Notes: a model not told the origin generated them from the letters alone. 64,000 nucleotides of DNA from Micropterix aruncella (GCA_944548615.1 OX155963.1:19772261-19836260); one strand, 5' to 3'. Shown: positions 10,860 to 22,954, numbered from the stretch's first letter. Made by a program: numbers and translations.

Positions 10860-11880
10860 TATACCGTAGGTACTTCACTTACATATTTCCGCCGCCACGA
10901 ACTGATTTCCTGTTTAGCAACGCTAGATTCTTGCATCTTCCCATAGCTTCTACAACTGAATAAACATATCCTGAACCGCAACGAACAGGCGAAGAAATAC
11001 AATTGCAAAATGATCGCATAGATTTCCATACTACTATAAAGTATACAAGAAATGATGCATCAATCATAAAACAGATTCTTCCCAGACAGGTGATTACTGC
11101 AGATAAAAAGCTATGTAGAATTGTATTGCAGCGGAGGTATTCTAACGGGCTTTGTTCTGACTGCCTGAATAATATCTTCTGTTTATATTTTTTTCAATCT
11201 GTGACAAGAAATAGTCTAGCTTCTTCTAGCAGCAGATACAGCAAAGTATGTAGTTAAGAAACTATATTTTTTCAGATTTTTTTTTAAGCATGCTGTTTCA
11301 TTTAAATTGGATTATCATTATTATGTAACTTTCTGCTACATCATTTTCGTTTTATTGTTTAATTTTATAAAAAACAAAAAACTTTATTTGACAGCAACAA
11401 CGACAAAAATGATAATACTATGGAGTTAATATTTAATATATATGTAGATTACAATGTTTAAAGTAACATACCTGACCATCTACATACGTTGTTTTTGTTT
11501 TTTTTTCAATTTTGTTTTGATACTTTCTATTGTGTGATTATTTTTGTATAGAGTGCCTAGGATGAATATTAATATTTTTTAAATACTTATTAATTTTATA
11601 TGTATATTCATGTACATGGAATCAGTTCTGTTTTGTTTTTTTTTAATCTGCTGTGTATAGCCGACTTTAGTCAACGATACTGTCAAATGAATATGTCTGC
11701 TTCATTAGTTTCATATCAATATCAATATATTACTAGCAACTGACGAATTCTAATATGCGCGAATTCTAATAGCAACTAGTTTTAATTGATTATTCATGCT
11801 ATTATTGTATATTCTGAATGAATAAATTGAATACTGAATACAAAAGCACAATATGAAATCGAAGACTATCGATTTTCATA
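10860..11880. other. Intergenic, nothing recognised
   Basis: AT-rich, with several T runs at 11280-11650. Open frames at 10841-11257 on both strands overlap one another and show no coding signature. Confidence 0.4.
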
Positions 11881-11884
11881 GGAT

Positions 11885-12030
11885 TATGATTATGATTATG
11901 ATTATAACATATCATATGATATATTAACATAACAAATAACTTAACATATCATATGTTAACATAACATAACATATCATATCATATATCATAACATATGTTA
12001 ACATAACAACTTAACATATCTTATGATTAT
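11885..12030 (+). repeat. AACATATCATATG-rich satellite-like stretch
   Basis: Short irregular tandem array of ATGATT and AACATATCATATG motifs, many self-complementary. It could form cruciform structures; no function inferred. Confidence 0.6.
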
Positions 12031-12129
12031 GATTATCGCGGTTGTTCGATAAAATAATACAAAAATTTTAACAACCAAAAAAACCGACTCCAAAAAAATT
12101 TATACGTGCAGCAGCGATGTTATTGTGAA

Positions 12130-12560
12130 TTTTATAACCGGCTATCATAATTGAATGCTTATACAAAATTTCTTGTCTGTGCTGTTGACCGTTAAGGAGT
12201 CCCCTCGGTGGAAACCAACTCTGGGTTCCGCAGCTCTGTCTTGTTGAAACAGAACAGGTTGTCGTAATTGAATGCATATACAAAATTTTTACCCAACCCT
12301 GAGTACAGCAGCCTTGTCATAGTAGAACTTGAAACGGGCTATCAGAATTGAATGCTCTACAGAATTTCGTGTTTGTGCTGTTGAACGTTGAGGAGTACCA
12401 TCATCGGGAGCCAACCCTGGGTGCAGCAGCCATGCTATGGGGACACTTAGAACAGTCTATCATAACTGAATGTGTATACTGTGTTGTGTCTGTGATGTTG
12501 ACCGTTGAGGAGTCCCCTCTTCGAGAGCCAACCCTGGGTGTAGAATCAGGTCATGCATTG
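12130..12560 (+). repeat. Irregular tandem repeat, period about 118 bp
   Basis: Four diverged units start at CTATCATAATTGAATG-like motifs near 12139, 12257, 12333 and 12451 (spacings 118, 76 and 118). Each carries a GTTGACCGTTGAGGAGTCCCC-type segment and an AACCCTGGGTGCAGCAGCC-type segment; the second unit is shortened by about 42 bp. The 112-codon frame at 12348-12686 is a by-product of the array. Confidence 0.7.
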
Positions 12561-12842
12561 TCATCGGAACTGCACAATGCATTGTCATCGGAACTGAACA
12601 AACCTGTAAATGTTCAACTTTATATGATAATATTTAAGGAGTTCCCTCAATTCCTCATGGATCCCATCATTAAAGCAGGAATTTGATAAAAATGTGACCA
12701 ACCTGGAAGCATCTCCCTTCAAATCAAAAAAAGAAATTTCCAAATCGGTTTATAAATGACTGAGTTCTGAGGTAACAAACATGTTCTGAGGTATTAATAC
12801 AACTATATTGATAAGCTCCTCCTTTTTTTGAAGTCGGTTGAA

Positions 12843-13012
12843 AAATAAAACCAATTTACCGCGTGAAATTTGTAGCACTCGAGTTTTCGGCGATGTTGCA
12901 ACCACCGTTGACCAGGGTAGACTACCCTGTCCAGTCTACCCTAGACAACAAAGGCGGCAACATCGCCGAAACGGCGGATGTTACAAATTTCATGCCGTAA
13001 ATTTGTTTTATC
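12843..13012. mobile_element. Hairpin element with ~60 bp inverted arms
   Basis: Left arm AAACCAATTTACCGCG.. to TTTCGGCGATGTTGC and right arm GCAACATCGCCGAAA.. to TTTGTTTTA are inverted copies with a few gaps. Inside lies a smaller hairpin of AGGGTAGAC..GTCTACCCT. No coding capacity. A miniature inverted-repeat element is the likeliest reading; target duplication not resolved. Confidence 0.65.
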
Positions 13013-13179
13013 TTATTTGTAAAAACTTCTCCTTACCTTATAATGTTACCGATCTGTAAAAGAAAGTTAAGACCAACGCTTTCATATGAAAAAAATATTT
13101 ATTAAATCAATTGAAATATTGACCTCGATGTACTTGTTTAATGGGAGTTGGTTAATGCCGCTGCTGTAAAACTCAAGCT

Positions 13180-13400
13180 TAATATTTCGAGAATAAAGTC
13201 TAACTAGCGCGCTCCCTGGTGGGCCGATTTCAACCTTTTCAAGTCTTGTCATGATCAAATTATGCCTGTATGCCAAATTTCAGTTTAATCGGATGAAGCG
13301 TTTGGGCGCTATCTAAGAGAAATACAAACACAGACACATACGGGCTTACAGACACACAGACAGACTTCAATTTGGTAGTGGTCTTAATCGTCTCGGGGGG
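13180..13400 (-). repeat. Dispersed tail repeat (AATCGGATGAAGCGTTTGG type)
   Basis: Shares the motif order found near 14150-14300 and 19560-19700: a TTTGGCATGCAGGC-like segment, a cctAATCCGATTgag-like segment, and a CACAGACAGACAG run. This arrangement is common at ends of insect transposons. Orientation assigned relative to 19560. Confidence 0.5.
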
Positions 13401-13675
13401 AGGTAAGTGGTCAAAATGAATTTTTCCATCTTCCGTCGTCTGTAAAAAAACGCGTTCACAATAATTTTCCTAACCGTTGCATTCGTTGGCAGGGAAAGGA
13501 AAATGCACCTACCTTTGATGTTGCCCTTACGTTGATATCTCTTTTGACAATGCTAGTATTGTGACTCGTTATTTAGTTGCGAAATATGGTATATCTTGCC
13601 AGAATGGCACATTTAATTTACATTTCAAGCTTCAAGGTTTATTGAAGGCATGTTAGGGGTTAGAAAAATCTGTTG

Positions 13676-13920
13676 TTTCACCCCGACTTTCCCGGCAAGC
13701 ACCCCCTCGAGCGCGCCCCCCTCCCGTTCCTCCAACCCCACCGCCCTTAACTCCTTCCACCCCCGAACCCTCCCTTCTCCCCTCTCCTCCCCCGTCTACC
13801 CCCTCCTTCCCCCACCCTTCCCCTGCCCCACCCTGCCTTCTTCAGCCCCTTTCGTCTTAACCCCTTCCCTAACCCCCCAACGCTTCTACCTCCCCCAACC
13901 CCAACCCCATTTTGCATCCT
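13676..13920 (+). repeat. C-rich, G-poor polypyrimidine tract
   Basis: About 240 bp made mainly of CCCC and TCC/CTT runs with few G, a strong strand asymmetry. The 90-codon Pro/Ser/Thr frame here comes from composition. Could adopt triplex or i-motif structure. Confidence 0.7.
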
Positions 13921-14066
13921 AAGCACTTATGGTATTATTAGGTATTATTAATTATTAGTAGGTATTATTAAAACACTATAGATAAGGCGGAATAGGAAGG
14001 AACTTTATACATCCTGAGTAGAATACATCCACGGCAGAACAAGAATATCGGAGGAAGAAGAATATT

Positions 14067-14112
14067 CTCCCCCCCCCCCCCCCCCTTCCAACACCCCCCC
14101 CCCCCCCCCCGT
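14067..14112 (+). repeat. Poly-C tracts
   Basis: Two C runs (about 17 and 18 bases) separated by TTCCAACA. Confidence 0.8.
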
Positions 14113-14149
14113 GACAGCAAATCTAGTATTTTTGTAGTTTATTTCAACC

Positions 14150-14300
14150 CAACTTCTCTTTAACACGCCGTGACCAAATGAGGCCTGCATGCTAATGCAG
14201 GCCATGCTTTCAGCTCAATCGGATGGACCATTTCGGCATTATTGTGGAGGAATACACACAGACAGACAGAGAGACACACAGAAGTGCGTCCACAATACTT
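14150..14300 (-). repeat. Dispersed tail repeat (AATCGGATGG type), copy 2
   Basis: Same landmarks as 13180-13400 and 19560-19700 (GACCAAATGAGGCCTGCATG, CTCAATCGGATGGACC, GGAGGAATACACACAGACAG). Confidence 0.5.
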
Positions 14301-14309
14301 TCCTTACCA

Positions 14310-14800
14310 GGAAAGTAATAATAGGACTATACACCATGTTCTAACAATATCAGCAATTTGTCTAGTTTTCAAGATATATGTACTTTTGTTTGAATAACAA
14401 GTTCAATAGCGTTTTAGGCAATGGGACAGCATTTCGAGTCGCTACAATGTTTTTTCTGCAATTTAGAAAAATAGTAGAAATAAATAAGCATAAATCATGT
14501 TCTCAAGTTAGTGCAGTCACTGCAGAAACATCTTACATACTATATATCGACAGTATAACTCTTCTTACTTACTCGGTGGTAGGGTTTTCCTAATTATGGC
14601 TGCTTGAAGTACGCCTAAGAACAGGACACTTATATAGGCGTAAAGTTGAGTTATTACGGTAAGATCATCATTGCGACAAATGTGTACATCGCACGAGAAT
14701 ATTAAGCACATTTACAAATGCTAGATCGATCTCAATCGCAATATCGCCTATATATCTTCGCCTTTCATTTCTGGATTCAAAACGTAACTAAACTGTTTAG
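14310..14800. other. Intergenic, nothing recognised
   Basis: No gene, RNA or repeat identified. The 71-codon frame at 14378-14593 shows no family signature. Confidence 0.35.
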
Positions 14801-14804
14801 TAAA

Positions 14805-15240
14805 TTTTTAGTAAGTTGAAACGTACACGTACTTTTCGATACGCAAGTTTCAGAAAACGTACAAGTACGTTTTCGTTTGTATAGCAGCTTCTAATTCAAA
14901 CTTTCCATTGACAATCAAAATAAATTACCGAAATAAATTTTCAATTGGATCAACATTGTTTCAGCGTGGGATAAGATATAAATAAAGCTATTATAATTTG
15001 CTTTTTCATGCTTGAACGTTTTAAATCGGTTAATGCGTTTAAAAGTTAAGGAATTTCAAGATTTTTACTATTGTCAATAAATAATAGGCAGTCCTATTCA
15101 TTCTACAATCGATTGAAGATCATTCTACAATCGGTGTTTCTTAATAATTTGGAGAGCTAATAAAAAAACTCGTGACCGTGCATGTAATAAGTGATTTTGC
15201 TTATTCACGCAGTCGAAGAAAAGCTCAGGAACGATAATTA
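14805..15240 (+). repeat. Dispersed repeat family E, copy 1
   Basis: Collinear with 20540-20960: GTTGAAACGTACACGTACTTTTCGA, AGCAGCTTCTAA, TTTGCTTTTTCATGCTTGAA, TTAATGCGTTTAAAAGTTAA, ATTCTACAATCG, TTTCTTAATAATTT. Noncoding. Confidence 0.65.
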
Positions 15241-15318
15241 ATTTAAATATTTATAAAATACGCACTACTTATTACTTTATTATATACAATGTATTTATGT
15301 GTCTATGTATGTCTATAT

Positions 15319-15714
<396 letters not shown>

Positions 15715-15739
15715 ATAGTATACGTATGTATGGCCATTT

Positions 15740-16570
15740 ATGTACGTATATTAAACATAGTGTTATAACAATCCCTCCCTACCATTTCCATTCCCCTATT
15801 GTACTCATACTTTTAAATTTAGAAATGCTTCTTTTTCCTTTTTCCTTAAAAAAAAGGTTATAAAATTATTATCTTTAAATAGGTGCTTTATATTATTTGC
15901 TAATTTGAAATGTATTAATGGATATATTAATGTTAATTTATAAAATGTTTTTTGTATATAATGAATATGCTGTATACATTTAGCTAATAAAATAAAAATA
16001 AAATAAACAGTTTAAAAAACTGAAAAAACACGTTTTTACCTCCTGGTCACGTTATGTAACCAAAGGACTCACTGACATGTCAAACCAGCCCAAACTTAAT
16101 GGGATTTATTGAGGAATCCTTATGACCATCTCCCACCTCTATTATATCTATGGTACTGTAGGAATTTAGCAACGATGCAAAGAATATTAAATGACAATGT
16201 ATAATTCTCAGTATAAAAAGTGCAATTATGTGTTCACACAGTAATGACGAATATAATTCTAAGAATCATTCATTTCGCGACCATATAAGAATATTTTCTA
16301 CCATTGTTACAATAAGTGGCATTCGTAGGGAGGAATCGCACGCACAGATACGAATCAACTCGCACGGACTAAATATAGCGACCATATTGGTTTTACTCGC
16401 CACGAATACAAATATACTGGACCGGATTGCTTGACCAACAACTCGAAGATTGCAAATCGCTGGGCAGCCTGCGGATCAAACTCTTGGCATAACTCGTAGT
16501 CGATCGTACGGAACGCATCTGCCAAACTGCTGATTCATTGCGCGGAAACGAGCGAGACAAGGCGACGAAT
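15740..16570. other. Intergenic, nothing recognised
   Basis: AT-rich; a small GC-richer patch at 16340-16570 has no conserved frame. Confidence 0.35.
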
Positions 16571-16574
16571 CGGC

Positions 16575-17030
16575 CCAGAAAGCAAAATATATTCTATGGA
16601 CTTTTTATAACAAGTAAATATATTAAAAAGAACAAAAAACAAGACTGTCGTTACAAAAAGTGAACTATTGTATTTATAATTATGTTTATTTCGGTTTTTT
16701 TGTGAAAAATTTGTGGGTTATGTATTTATCTATATCTAGATGCATATATATTTTCGGAATGTACTCTATCAGACCTTTCATTTTACACTGAACACGATAT
16801 ATTTATATTAATTTATTGACCTTTGGACATTTAGACAACTATTCACTAGATATTTGGACAGTTAAGGTACCCTATGACACTCAGATGGCATAACGATTCT
16901 AACAATACCACACACTTTTTAATCGATTCAAAGGTTTAGAAGTTATAGTAGTATACAGAAACGGAAAACATACATAGATGAACCCTGATCTCATTACACT
17001 CATTTTTAGTGGGCAGTCGTGTAAAAAATA
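16575..17030 (+). repeat. Dispersed repeat family A, copy 3
   Basis: Matches 1925-2360 over its length. Its first ~108 bp (16575-16682) is duplicated with essentially no change at 17086-17193. Confidence 0.75.
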
Positions 17031-17085
17031 AGTATGTATATTAGCAATCGGTATGCAGCGTCTGTCCCAAATGAACACATTTGGG

Positions 17086-17193
17086 ACAGAAAGCAAAATA
17101 TATTCTATGGACTTTTTATAACAAGTAAATATATTAAAAAGAACAAAAAACAAGACTGTCGTTACAAAAAGTGAACTATTGTATTTATAATAC
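17086..17193 (+). repeat. Direct duplication of 16575-16682
   Basis: Starts CAGAAAGCAAAATATATTCT and runs to CTATTGTATTTATAAT with no visible difference from 16575-16682, so the duplication is recent or maintained. Confidence 0.85.
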
Positions 17194-17219
17194 AATAGTT
17201 CACTTTTTGTAACGACAGA
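17157..17219. repeat. Perfect 29-bp-arm hairpin
   Basis: CTGTCGTTACAAAAAGTGAA continues to ATTGTAT, a five-base loop TTATA follows, then the exact reverse complement ending AACGACAG. It lies at the edge of the family A duplication and may be the junction of two inverted ends. A smaller hairpin, CTGTCCCAAATG/CATTTGGGACAG, precedes it at 17060-17087. Confidence 0.85.
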
Positions 17220-17544
17220 GTTTCACGAAACAACGAGGGAGTTTCACGAAACAAAGCATTTATAAAAATTGAGTTTTTACAAAGTGATTTTCTTTTCGAT
17301 TACGAACTCGAAGGTCGTGTTTTCGGGAGGGTCGGAAAAAGTACCTATCGAAATAAGGAAACTGATATATCTCCAAATAAATACTAGAAAGATACTGGAG
17401 AAGTGATTGGTTTTTGTATGATTTGAAGACGATGTCAAAAGAGAATATAATTAAAAACGTCCTACCTTTATCACTCGCGCTCGAGTGCTAATATACACAA
17501 AAAAAAAGAAAAATATGTGAGCTTGTTTTCTGATTCATATTCAG

Positions 17545-17652
17545 GTGAATGACATCACTGTCTCGGCTGATTTCGCAGCTTTAGCTTCCTTTGAAGCTAA
17601 ACACCCAGATACTGTCTACAGTCTTGATTTAATTTTAGATTGTTGTATAGTG
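17545..17652 (+). other. Orphan exon-like open stretch (36 codons)
   Basis: Preceded by TGATTCATATTCAG and followed by GTGAGC, length exactly 108 bp, open in one frame and reading VNDITVSADFAALASFEAKH.., a plausible soluble-protein segment. No partner exons were found and I do not recognise the family. A decayed transposase fragment or an exon of an unseen gene are both possible. Confidence 0.25.
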
Positions 17653-18029
17653 GTGAGCCCACGGTACATCTGTTGTTAGAATTGGCAGAAAAAAATCCGC
17701 TCTATTACTACTAAAATGATATAAATAGGGTTGAGAGTTTTGTATTGTAATTCTCATTTGATCGAGAGTAACCAAACGCGGCAACCAAGGGCGGATAGCT
17801 TTTTCATATGCAATTCTTCACTTAGCATGTGATGTACACTTTCTTTAGAGATGCCTACACTGTCATCTATTTTAGATAATTTCAATCGTCGATCTCATGA
17901 ACTTTGCAGATTATTTCCGGAATCGTGACGTGGGCTTTAGCAATATAACTACTGATATTTTTAGCATATCATCGATCAATATGTGAAGCCTCGTACGCGT
18001 CAAAAAAAATCCAATTTTCGTTTTCTATT

Positions 18030-18330
18030 GCTATTGGTGTACAAACACGCTCAGGCTCTGTCCATGTCGTGAGGGCTCAAAGTGCATAGTTTTCTCGTAA
18101 TTCTTACTTCAGCGGCTTCTCCTAGGCATGACATTATGATTTTATCCAGTGATATATCTTAAGTGCTTAGCAGTGATTCCTCGCAAACCACTCTTTGACA
18201 GTTTTAATCGTTATTACAGTAAATCTGTCCCATTTACATAAAATAACATCACGTGAACAAGGTTATTCAGTTTGATCCATACCCTGAAGTTGCTTGTTGG
18301 CATGTACGAGGTCTCATATATGTAGCGACG
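18030..18330 (+). repeat. Dispersed repeat family G, copy 1
   Basis: Collinear with 27618-27960: ATTGGTGTA, TAGTTTTC..GTAATTCT, GGCATGA, GTGATAT, TCGCAAAC, TTATTCAGTTT..CCATACCCTGAA, and AGCGACG near the end. Confidence 0.65.
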
Positions 18331-18441
18331 ATATTAAAAAAAACACAAGATATTATTTGCCCTTATAAGCTAATTGTACGTTGATACACTCTTCTATAGG
18401 AAGGCGTTTTTTAAATGTTGGAAATCAAATGAAATATTACT

Positions 18442-18645
18442 GATTTGAAAATATTAAAAAGTCGTTTTTTCACCCACGCTATTTTTTATCGGTGTTTGAG
18501 AATTGTCGCTTGCCATTTCTTTTATCGCCTTTACCTCCTTCGCATAATTGAAGCTTTTCGATCCAGGGGCATCAGCGCTCGAGTCAATAATTATAACAGG
18601 TTCGTCAGCGGCGGGTATAATGGCACCATCCAGTCTGCGCGTAAT
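18442..18645 (-). other. Possible eroded ORF fragment
   Basis: The minus strand is open for about 65 codons and includes EPVIIIDSSADAPGSKSFNY and KEVKAIKEMASD, more protein-like and GC-rich than its flanks, but with no ATG or splice sites. Possibly a retroelement gag remnant; not identified. Confidence 0.2.
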
Positions 18646-18719
18646 TATCCGGGACGGCTGCCAGAATTAACGGCCATTATGTGTAGGTTTCGATATTAGA
18701 CTCTTTTAATAGTACTTAA

Positions 18720-19170
18720 TTTTCTCAAAAAACTCAGCGACAAGGCGGCTCGAATCTTCCTTGTTTTATGGTCTTGGGTGTTTCTGCTGCTTATTGATAA
18801 CGGGAAACTCTGTTGCTGTCGCGGTAACACTAACAGTATGTTGCTAAAAGAACAGTGTTACTGTAACGGCCGAGAATTTGGTATGAGCAGCCCAACAGGA
18901 AATGATGAAATATCCCAAATATAGGTAGCGCTTGGCAGACATTACACATATTATAATTTAATTACTCAAAAGTAAATCCCAATGTTATTGACATATAAAT
19001 AGATATAAGTAGGCATTTTATTTGCTGACTTTTAGCTTTTGCTTTTTCTTTGTAATACATATATCAGATTTTTTCTTTTATTTTTCAGAACATGCAGAAA
19101 TTTAAAATATTGTAATCTGTAAATAAACAAATAAATAATGATTAAAACAGCCCGACTTTAATTATTCATT
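18720..19170. other. Intergenic, nothing recognised
   Basis: AT-rich, no feature found. Confidence 0.35.
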
Positions 19171-19308
19171 TTACGTTAACGGCCCACCAACCAACGAGGA
19201 GGATTAGTATTGTGGATGCGATTTTTTTTCGTGATGAAGACGGGAATATTTATTTTGGGCCCCCCTGAGAGGATTAAGTCTATTTGGAAATGGAAGTCTG
19301 TCTGTGTG

Positions 19309-19545
19309 CACAGTATAAGCTTTACTCTCGAGCTACAGGGCAATGCGGGAAGAGGGTGCGAGGAATGTGGGCAGACAGGGGTACGTCCCGACGAACGCGA
19401 ACGGTTAACGTTGCGAGCAGGTAAAGGCTGGCGACGATTTCGAGCGTTCGGATATCTGCGTAGGTTGAGTAGCGTAAGTCGACATCTGTCGACCATATCT
19501 GAGCCCTTACGACTCGTGACGTATTCGCTTTGATTTCAATTTTGT
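19309..19545 (+). mobile_element. Repeat family B, copy 1 (MITE-like)
   Basis: Shares with 59045-59275 (inverted) and 62219-62487 a GC-rich ~230 bp body: AGCTTTACTCTCG, CTACAGGGCAATGCGGGAAG, GACGAACGC, GACATCTG, GAGCCCTTACGACTCGTGAC. The start ACAGTATAAG is a worn form of the CACAGTATACCA terminal repeat. The right end runs into a tail repeat at 19555. Confidence 0.65.
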
Positions 19546-19554
19546 TCTACTCTG

Positions 19555-19800
19555 CTGTGTGTCTCTGTGTGTATTCCTCCACGATAGCGCCCAAACGCTT
19601 AATCCGATTGAGCTGAAATTTGGCATGCAGGCATCATTTGGCCATGGCAAGAGTTGAAAAGTTTGTGGTTTAAATCGATCCCCCAGGGGGCGCACTGGTC
19701 ATATTTTAATCTCGAAATGTTGGACTAATAGAACAGAAATTTGGTACACAGATGGCTTGTTGGGCCGAAATCACATTGTGAAATTTAGGTTGGAATATCT
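19555..19800 (+). repeat. Dispersed tail repeat plus family D end
   Basis: GCGCCCAAACGCTTAATCC, GAGCTGAAATTTGGCATGCAGG and CCCCCAGGGGGCGC match the tail-repeat set. Then GGTACACAGATGGCTTGTTG and GGCCGAAATCACATTGTGAA match the start of family D at 38255-38295. Confidence 0.55.
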
Positions 19801-19914
19801 CAAAGCTACAAGACAATTATATTGGATTGTAAATACCCAAATGATCGAGTAATAAATTTCCAAGACAAAATTGCATGCAATAAACATCTAGATGTGCGAC
19901 TTTGGATTATTGTA

Positions 19915-19942
19915 TTTATTTATTTATTTATTTATTTATTTG
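19915..19942 (+). repeat. (TTTA)n microsatellite
   Basis: About seven TTTA units followed by an A-rich stretch. Confidence 0.8.
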
Positions 19943-20089
19943 CAGCTGTTATAAAAAACATATACAAAAAAAAAACAAGAACACACAGATTAAAAATTAA
20001 AACTATAAATAGACAAAGACTATGAAATAAAGCTACAAACGCTGCAAATTAGGGGTATCCTCAGGATATCTCTTATCCTGGTTTTCAGG

Positions 20090-20440
20090 ACACACCTATT
20101 AATTATTGATACATAGGTATATGATTTTTAAAATAAAATAACCTAATCAAATAAATCTTAAAACAAAAAATCCAAATAATCATAATCAAATAAATACACA
20201 AATTGAAATAATTAAAATCAAGATATTTAACATCAAATGATATTAAAAGAAAATAACGTAATTACATAAATTTAATAATCTACATATAATAAATCAAAAA
20301 TAATCAAAATCAAAATATTTAACATTAAATAATCAGGTTACAAATTAATAAATAAACGAAGACAATAGTAATAATCCAATTAGCAATAGTTATTTTAAAA
20401 TAAAATCAAATTATGACATCTAAATATCTTCCTTTAATAA
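20090..20440. other. A-rich low-complexity DNA
   Basis: AAATAATC- and AAATCAAA-type low-complexity sequence without open frames or transposon ends. Confidence 0.5.
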
Positions 20441-20539
20441 TAAACTTTTAAAGTGGTCCTTAAATACTGCAATTGATTTCGATCGCAAAGCCATTCCCAA
20501 CCGATTCCATACAACCGCAGAATAATACGAAATGTATAT

Positions 20540-20960
20540 AGTAATTTGAAACGTACAAGTACTTTTCGAGACGCAGCCACTTGTCTGAAGGTCGTTTGTA
20601 AAGCAGCTTCTAAAGAAAACTCCATTGGCAATAAAAACAAATTGCTTAACGGATTCTTCAATTGGGAGTCACTAGTTTTTTCAGGGGTAGGAGAGAATAG
20701 GAAACTGTTACAATTTGCTTTTTCACGCTTGAATGTTTCAAATCGGGTAATGCCTTAAAAAGTTAATATTTTTTTACCTTTTCAAATATTAAAAATCAAT
20801 AATATGCAGTCTGAATTCGAAAAGTTATTCTACAATCGGAGTTTCCTAATAATTCTGCAATGATCGATTAGTTTCTTAATTAAAAAAAAACCAAGACAAA
20901 ATTGCGTCCGATGAAATCTAGATGCGCGACGCTGGATTATTGCTCGCCGAGAATAATTTA
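20540..20960 (+). repeat. Dispersed repeat family E, copy 2
   Basis: Same orientation and motif order as 14805-15240, beginning at ATTTGAAACGTACAAGTACT. The body differs by small gaps. Confidence 0.65.
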
Positions 20961-21194
20961 ACTTGAACTTTTAATCACATCAACCTCCTTACCGAAGGGA
21001 CAACACGCTCAAAATCCTTCCATAACTCTTTGGCTACTTGCCGGGATTATTTTTGGGTGATACAACCTATTTCTTAGTATTGTAAGTAAGTAATATACGT
21101 AGGTATGATTTCACTTGATAAAGGATTCTACTTCTGACACGTCTTTTCCGATTTTACATCATTTTGATTTTTCATCAATTGCCCTTAAGGCGAC

Positions 21195-22945
21195 ATAACA
21201 CCTGGGAACAACCCTATTAGAAGAATTTTAGTTTGATGAGTTTTTTTTAATATAAGCATTAATTTTAAAAAAGGTTCTAAGCGAATCCCTCGATAAGGAA
21301 CCAATTTAAAATTTGGACTCAAAAAGTTGCTCATTGCCATGGACATTAAGGCTTTAAACTGACTTCAAAAACTTTCAGGCGCGATTACTCCTACAATGTA
21401 AGCGGTGAGTGTGTTTTGTTTTAATTTCATTATATTGACTGGTTTATTCTTTAGGGTCGCGCTTAGCCACAATTTTTTATTTAGGCCCTAAATAATTACA
21501 ATTAATTTAAACGTGAGAGCGCTCTGACAGTTACGCTAAATATGCTTTGCCATTAACATCCTTATACCACCACTGCGTAAAAGCAGTTATTCTGTGCTAG
21601 CGCTGCGATCGAAAGTTTAGTATGCGCCCGGTCGCCAGCGCGAGCGGACGTGGAATTGCCTGACGCTTCGTCAACGCTGGATTTTTATTGGCCAAACCCT
21701 ACAAAATTGACCCCGCCTATTTTTTCGCGTGTCCGTCCATTTCGGATATTTTTCTTAGGCCCATTGACCCGGCTTTCTAGATGCGGCATCGTAGGCCTAC
21801 GCCCTACGGCAGGTTACGGAGCGCACTATTTGGCGCACTCTCCCGAAGTAGGGGGCGAGATTGTGCATTGTATGTAGGAAATTTACGTTCCGCGGTTTGT
21901 TCTCTGTGAGAACTCGAGAAGCGAGTTCCGCCCACTTTCTTCCGAATTTCCTAACTATTTATTTATTTATTTTATGCTACGCATTTGAACTTTGGGTTGC
22001 GCGACTTATGCCCCATCTCGTAGTATGGCTACTCAATATAATACTCTTCAACATTCTAATACAAGCGGTACACGGATGCTTTATGCACTTACTTATTGCC
22101 AAGTATACCATACGGTCAGCCATTTGCTTAGTATTCGCCCAATCATGTTGGATAATTATGATTAGAGCTGCGCGTCGATGATATGCCAATTTTCTCCTTT
22201 GCATAATGACAAAACCCGTTTTCGAATCGATAGAATTTATCGAACATATCTTATGTATGTACATACAATCTTCCATTGTATCGCATTACTCAACTTTCTA
22301 TTCTCTACAACTACCCTCTTCTTGTACCGCAGGCGAAAATCATTAACCATACTTGATGCTTAAAGCGATATAAGATCTCAGAAAAATCTCAGAAAACCCG
22401 AAATGGGCAGACACGCGAAGAAATCGGCGGGGTCCATTTTGTAGGGTTTGGCCAATAAAAATCCAGCGTTGACGAAACGTCAGGCACATATTCCACGTCC
22501 GCTTGCGCCGGCGACCGGGCGCATACTAAACTTTCGATCGCATGCTAGCACAGAATAACTGTTTGCGCAGTTGTGGTATAAGGGTGTTAATTGTAAAGCA
22601 TCTTTGGCGTAACTCTCAGAGCGCTCTCACGTTATTATTTATAATTATTTTAGGGCCTAAATAAAAAATTTCGCTAAGTGCGACGCTAGAGAATTACCCA
22701 GTCACTATAATAAAATTAAAATAAAACACTCACCGCTTACACTGTAGGAGTAATCGCGCCTGAAAGTTTTCGAAATCAGTTTACAGCATTAATGTCCAAA
22801 GCAATGAGCATCTTTTTTGAGTCCAAAATCTAAATTGATTCCTTATCGAGGAATTCGCTTAAAAACTTTTTTAAATGAATGAAAAAATCATAAAACTAAA
22901 ATTCTTCAGATATGATCGTTCCCAGGTATCATGTTACCTTCATCG
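21195..22945. mobile_element. Foldback-like DNA element with ~550 bp inverted arms
   Basis: The left arm (about 21195-21755) and right arm (about 22390-22940) are inverted copies. Shared landmarks: ACCTGGGAAC at both outer ends, GAAGAATTTTAGTTT, AATCGCGCCTGAAAGTTTT, CTCACCGCTTACA, AGAGCGCTCT, AACTTTCGATCGCA, GGCCAATAAAAATCCAGCGT and GTAGGGTTTGGCCAATAAAA. Between the arms are about 630 bp without a transposase. Arms have diverged by scattered substitutions and small gaps. Outer ends look like GGYRACATRAYACCTGGGAA; no clear target duplication was read. Confidence 0.8.
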
Positions 22946-22954
22946 ACCTTTTGA

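Noticed and set aside
13650..13922. 90-codon Pro/Ser/Thr-rich frame
   Set aside because: Arises from the C-rich low-complexity tract.
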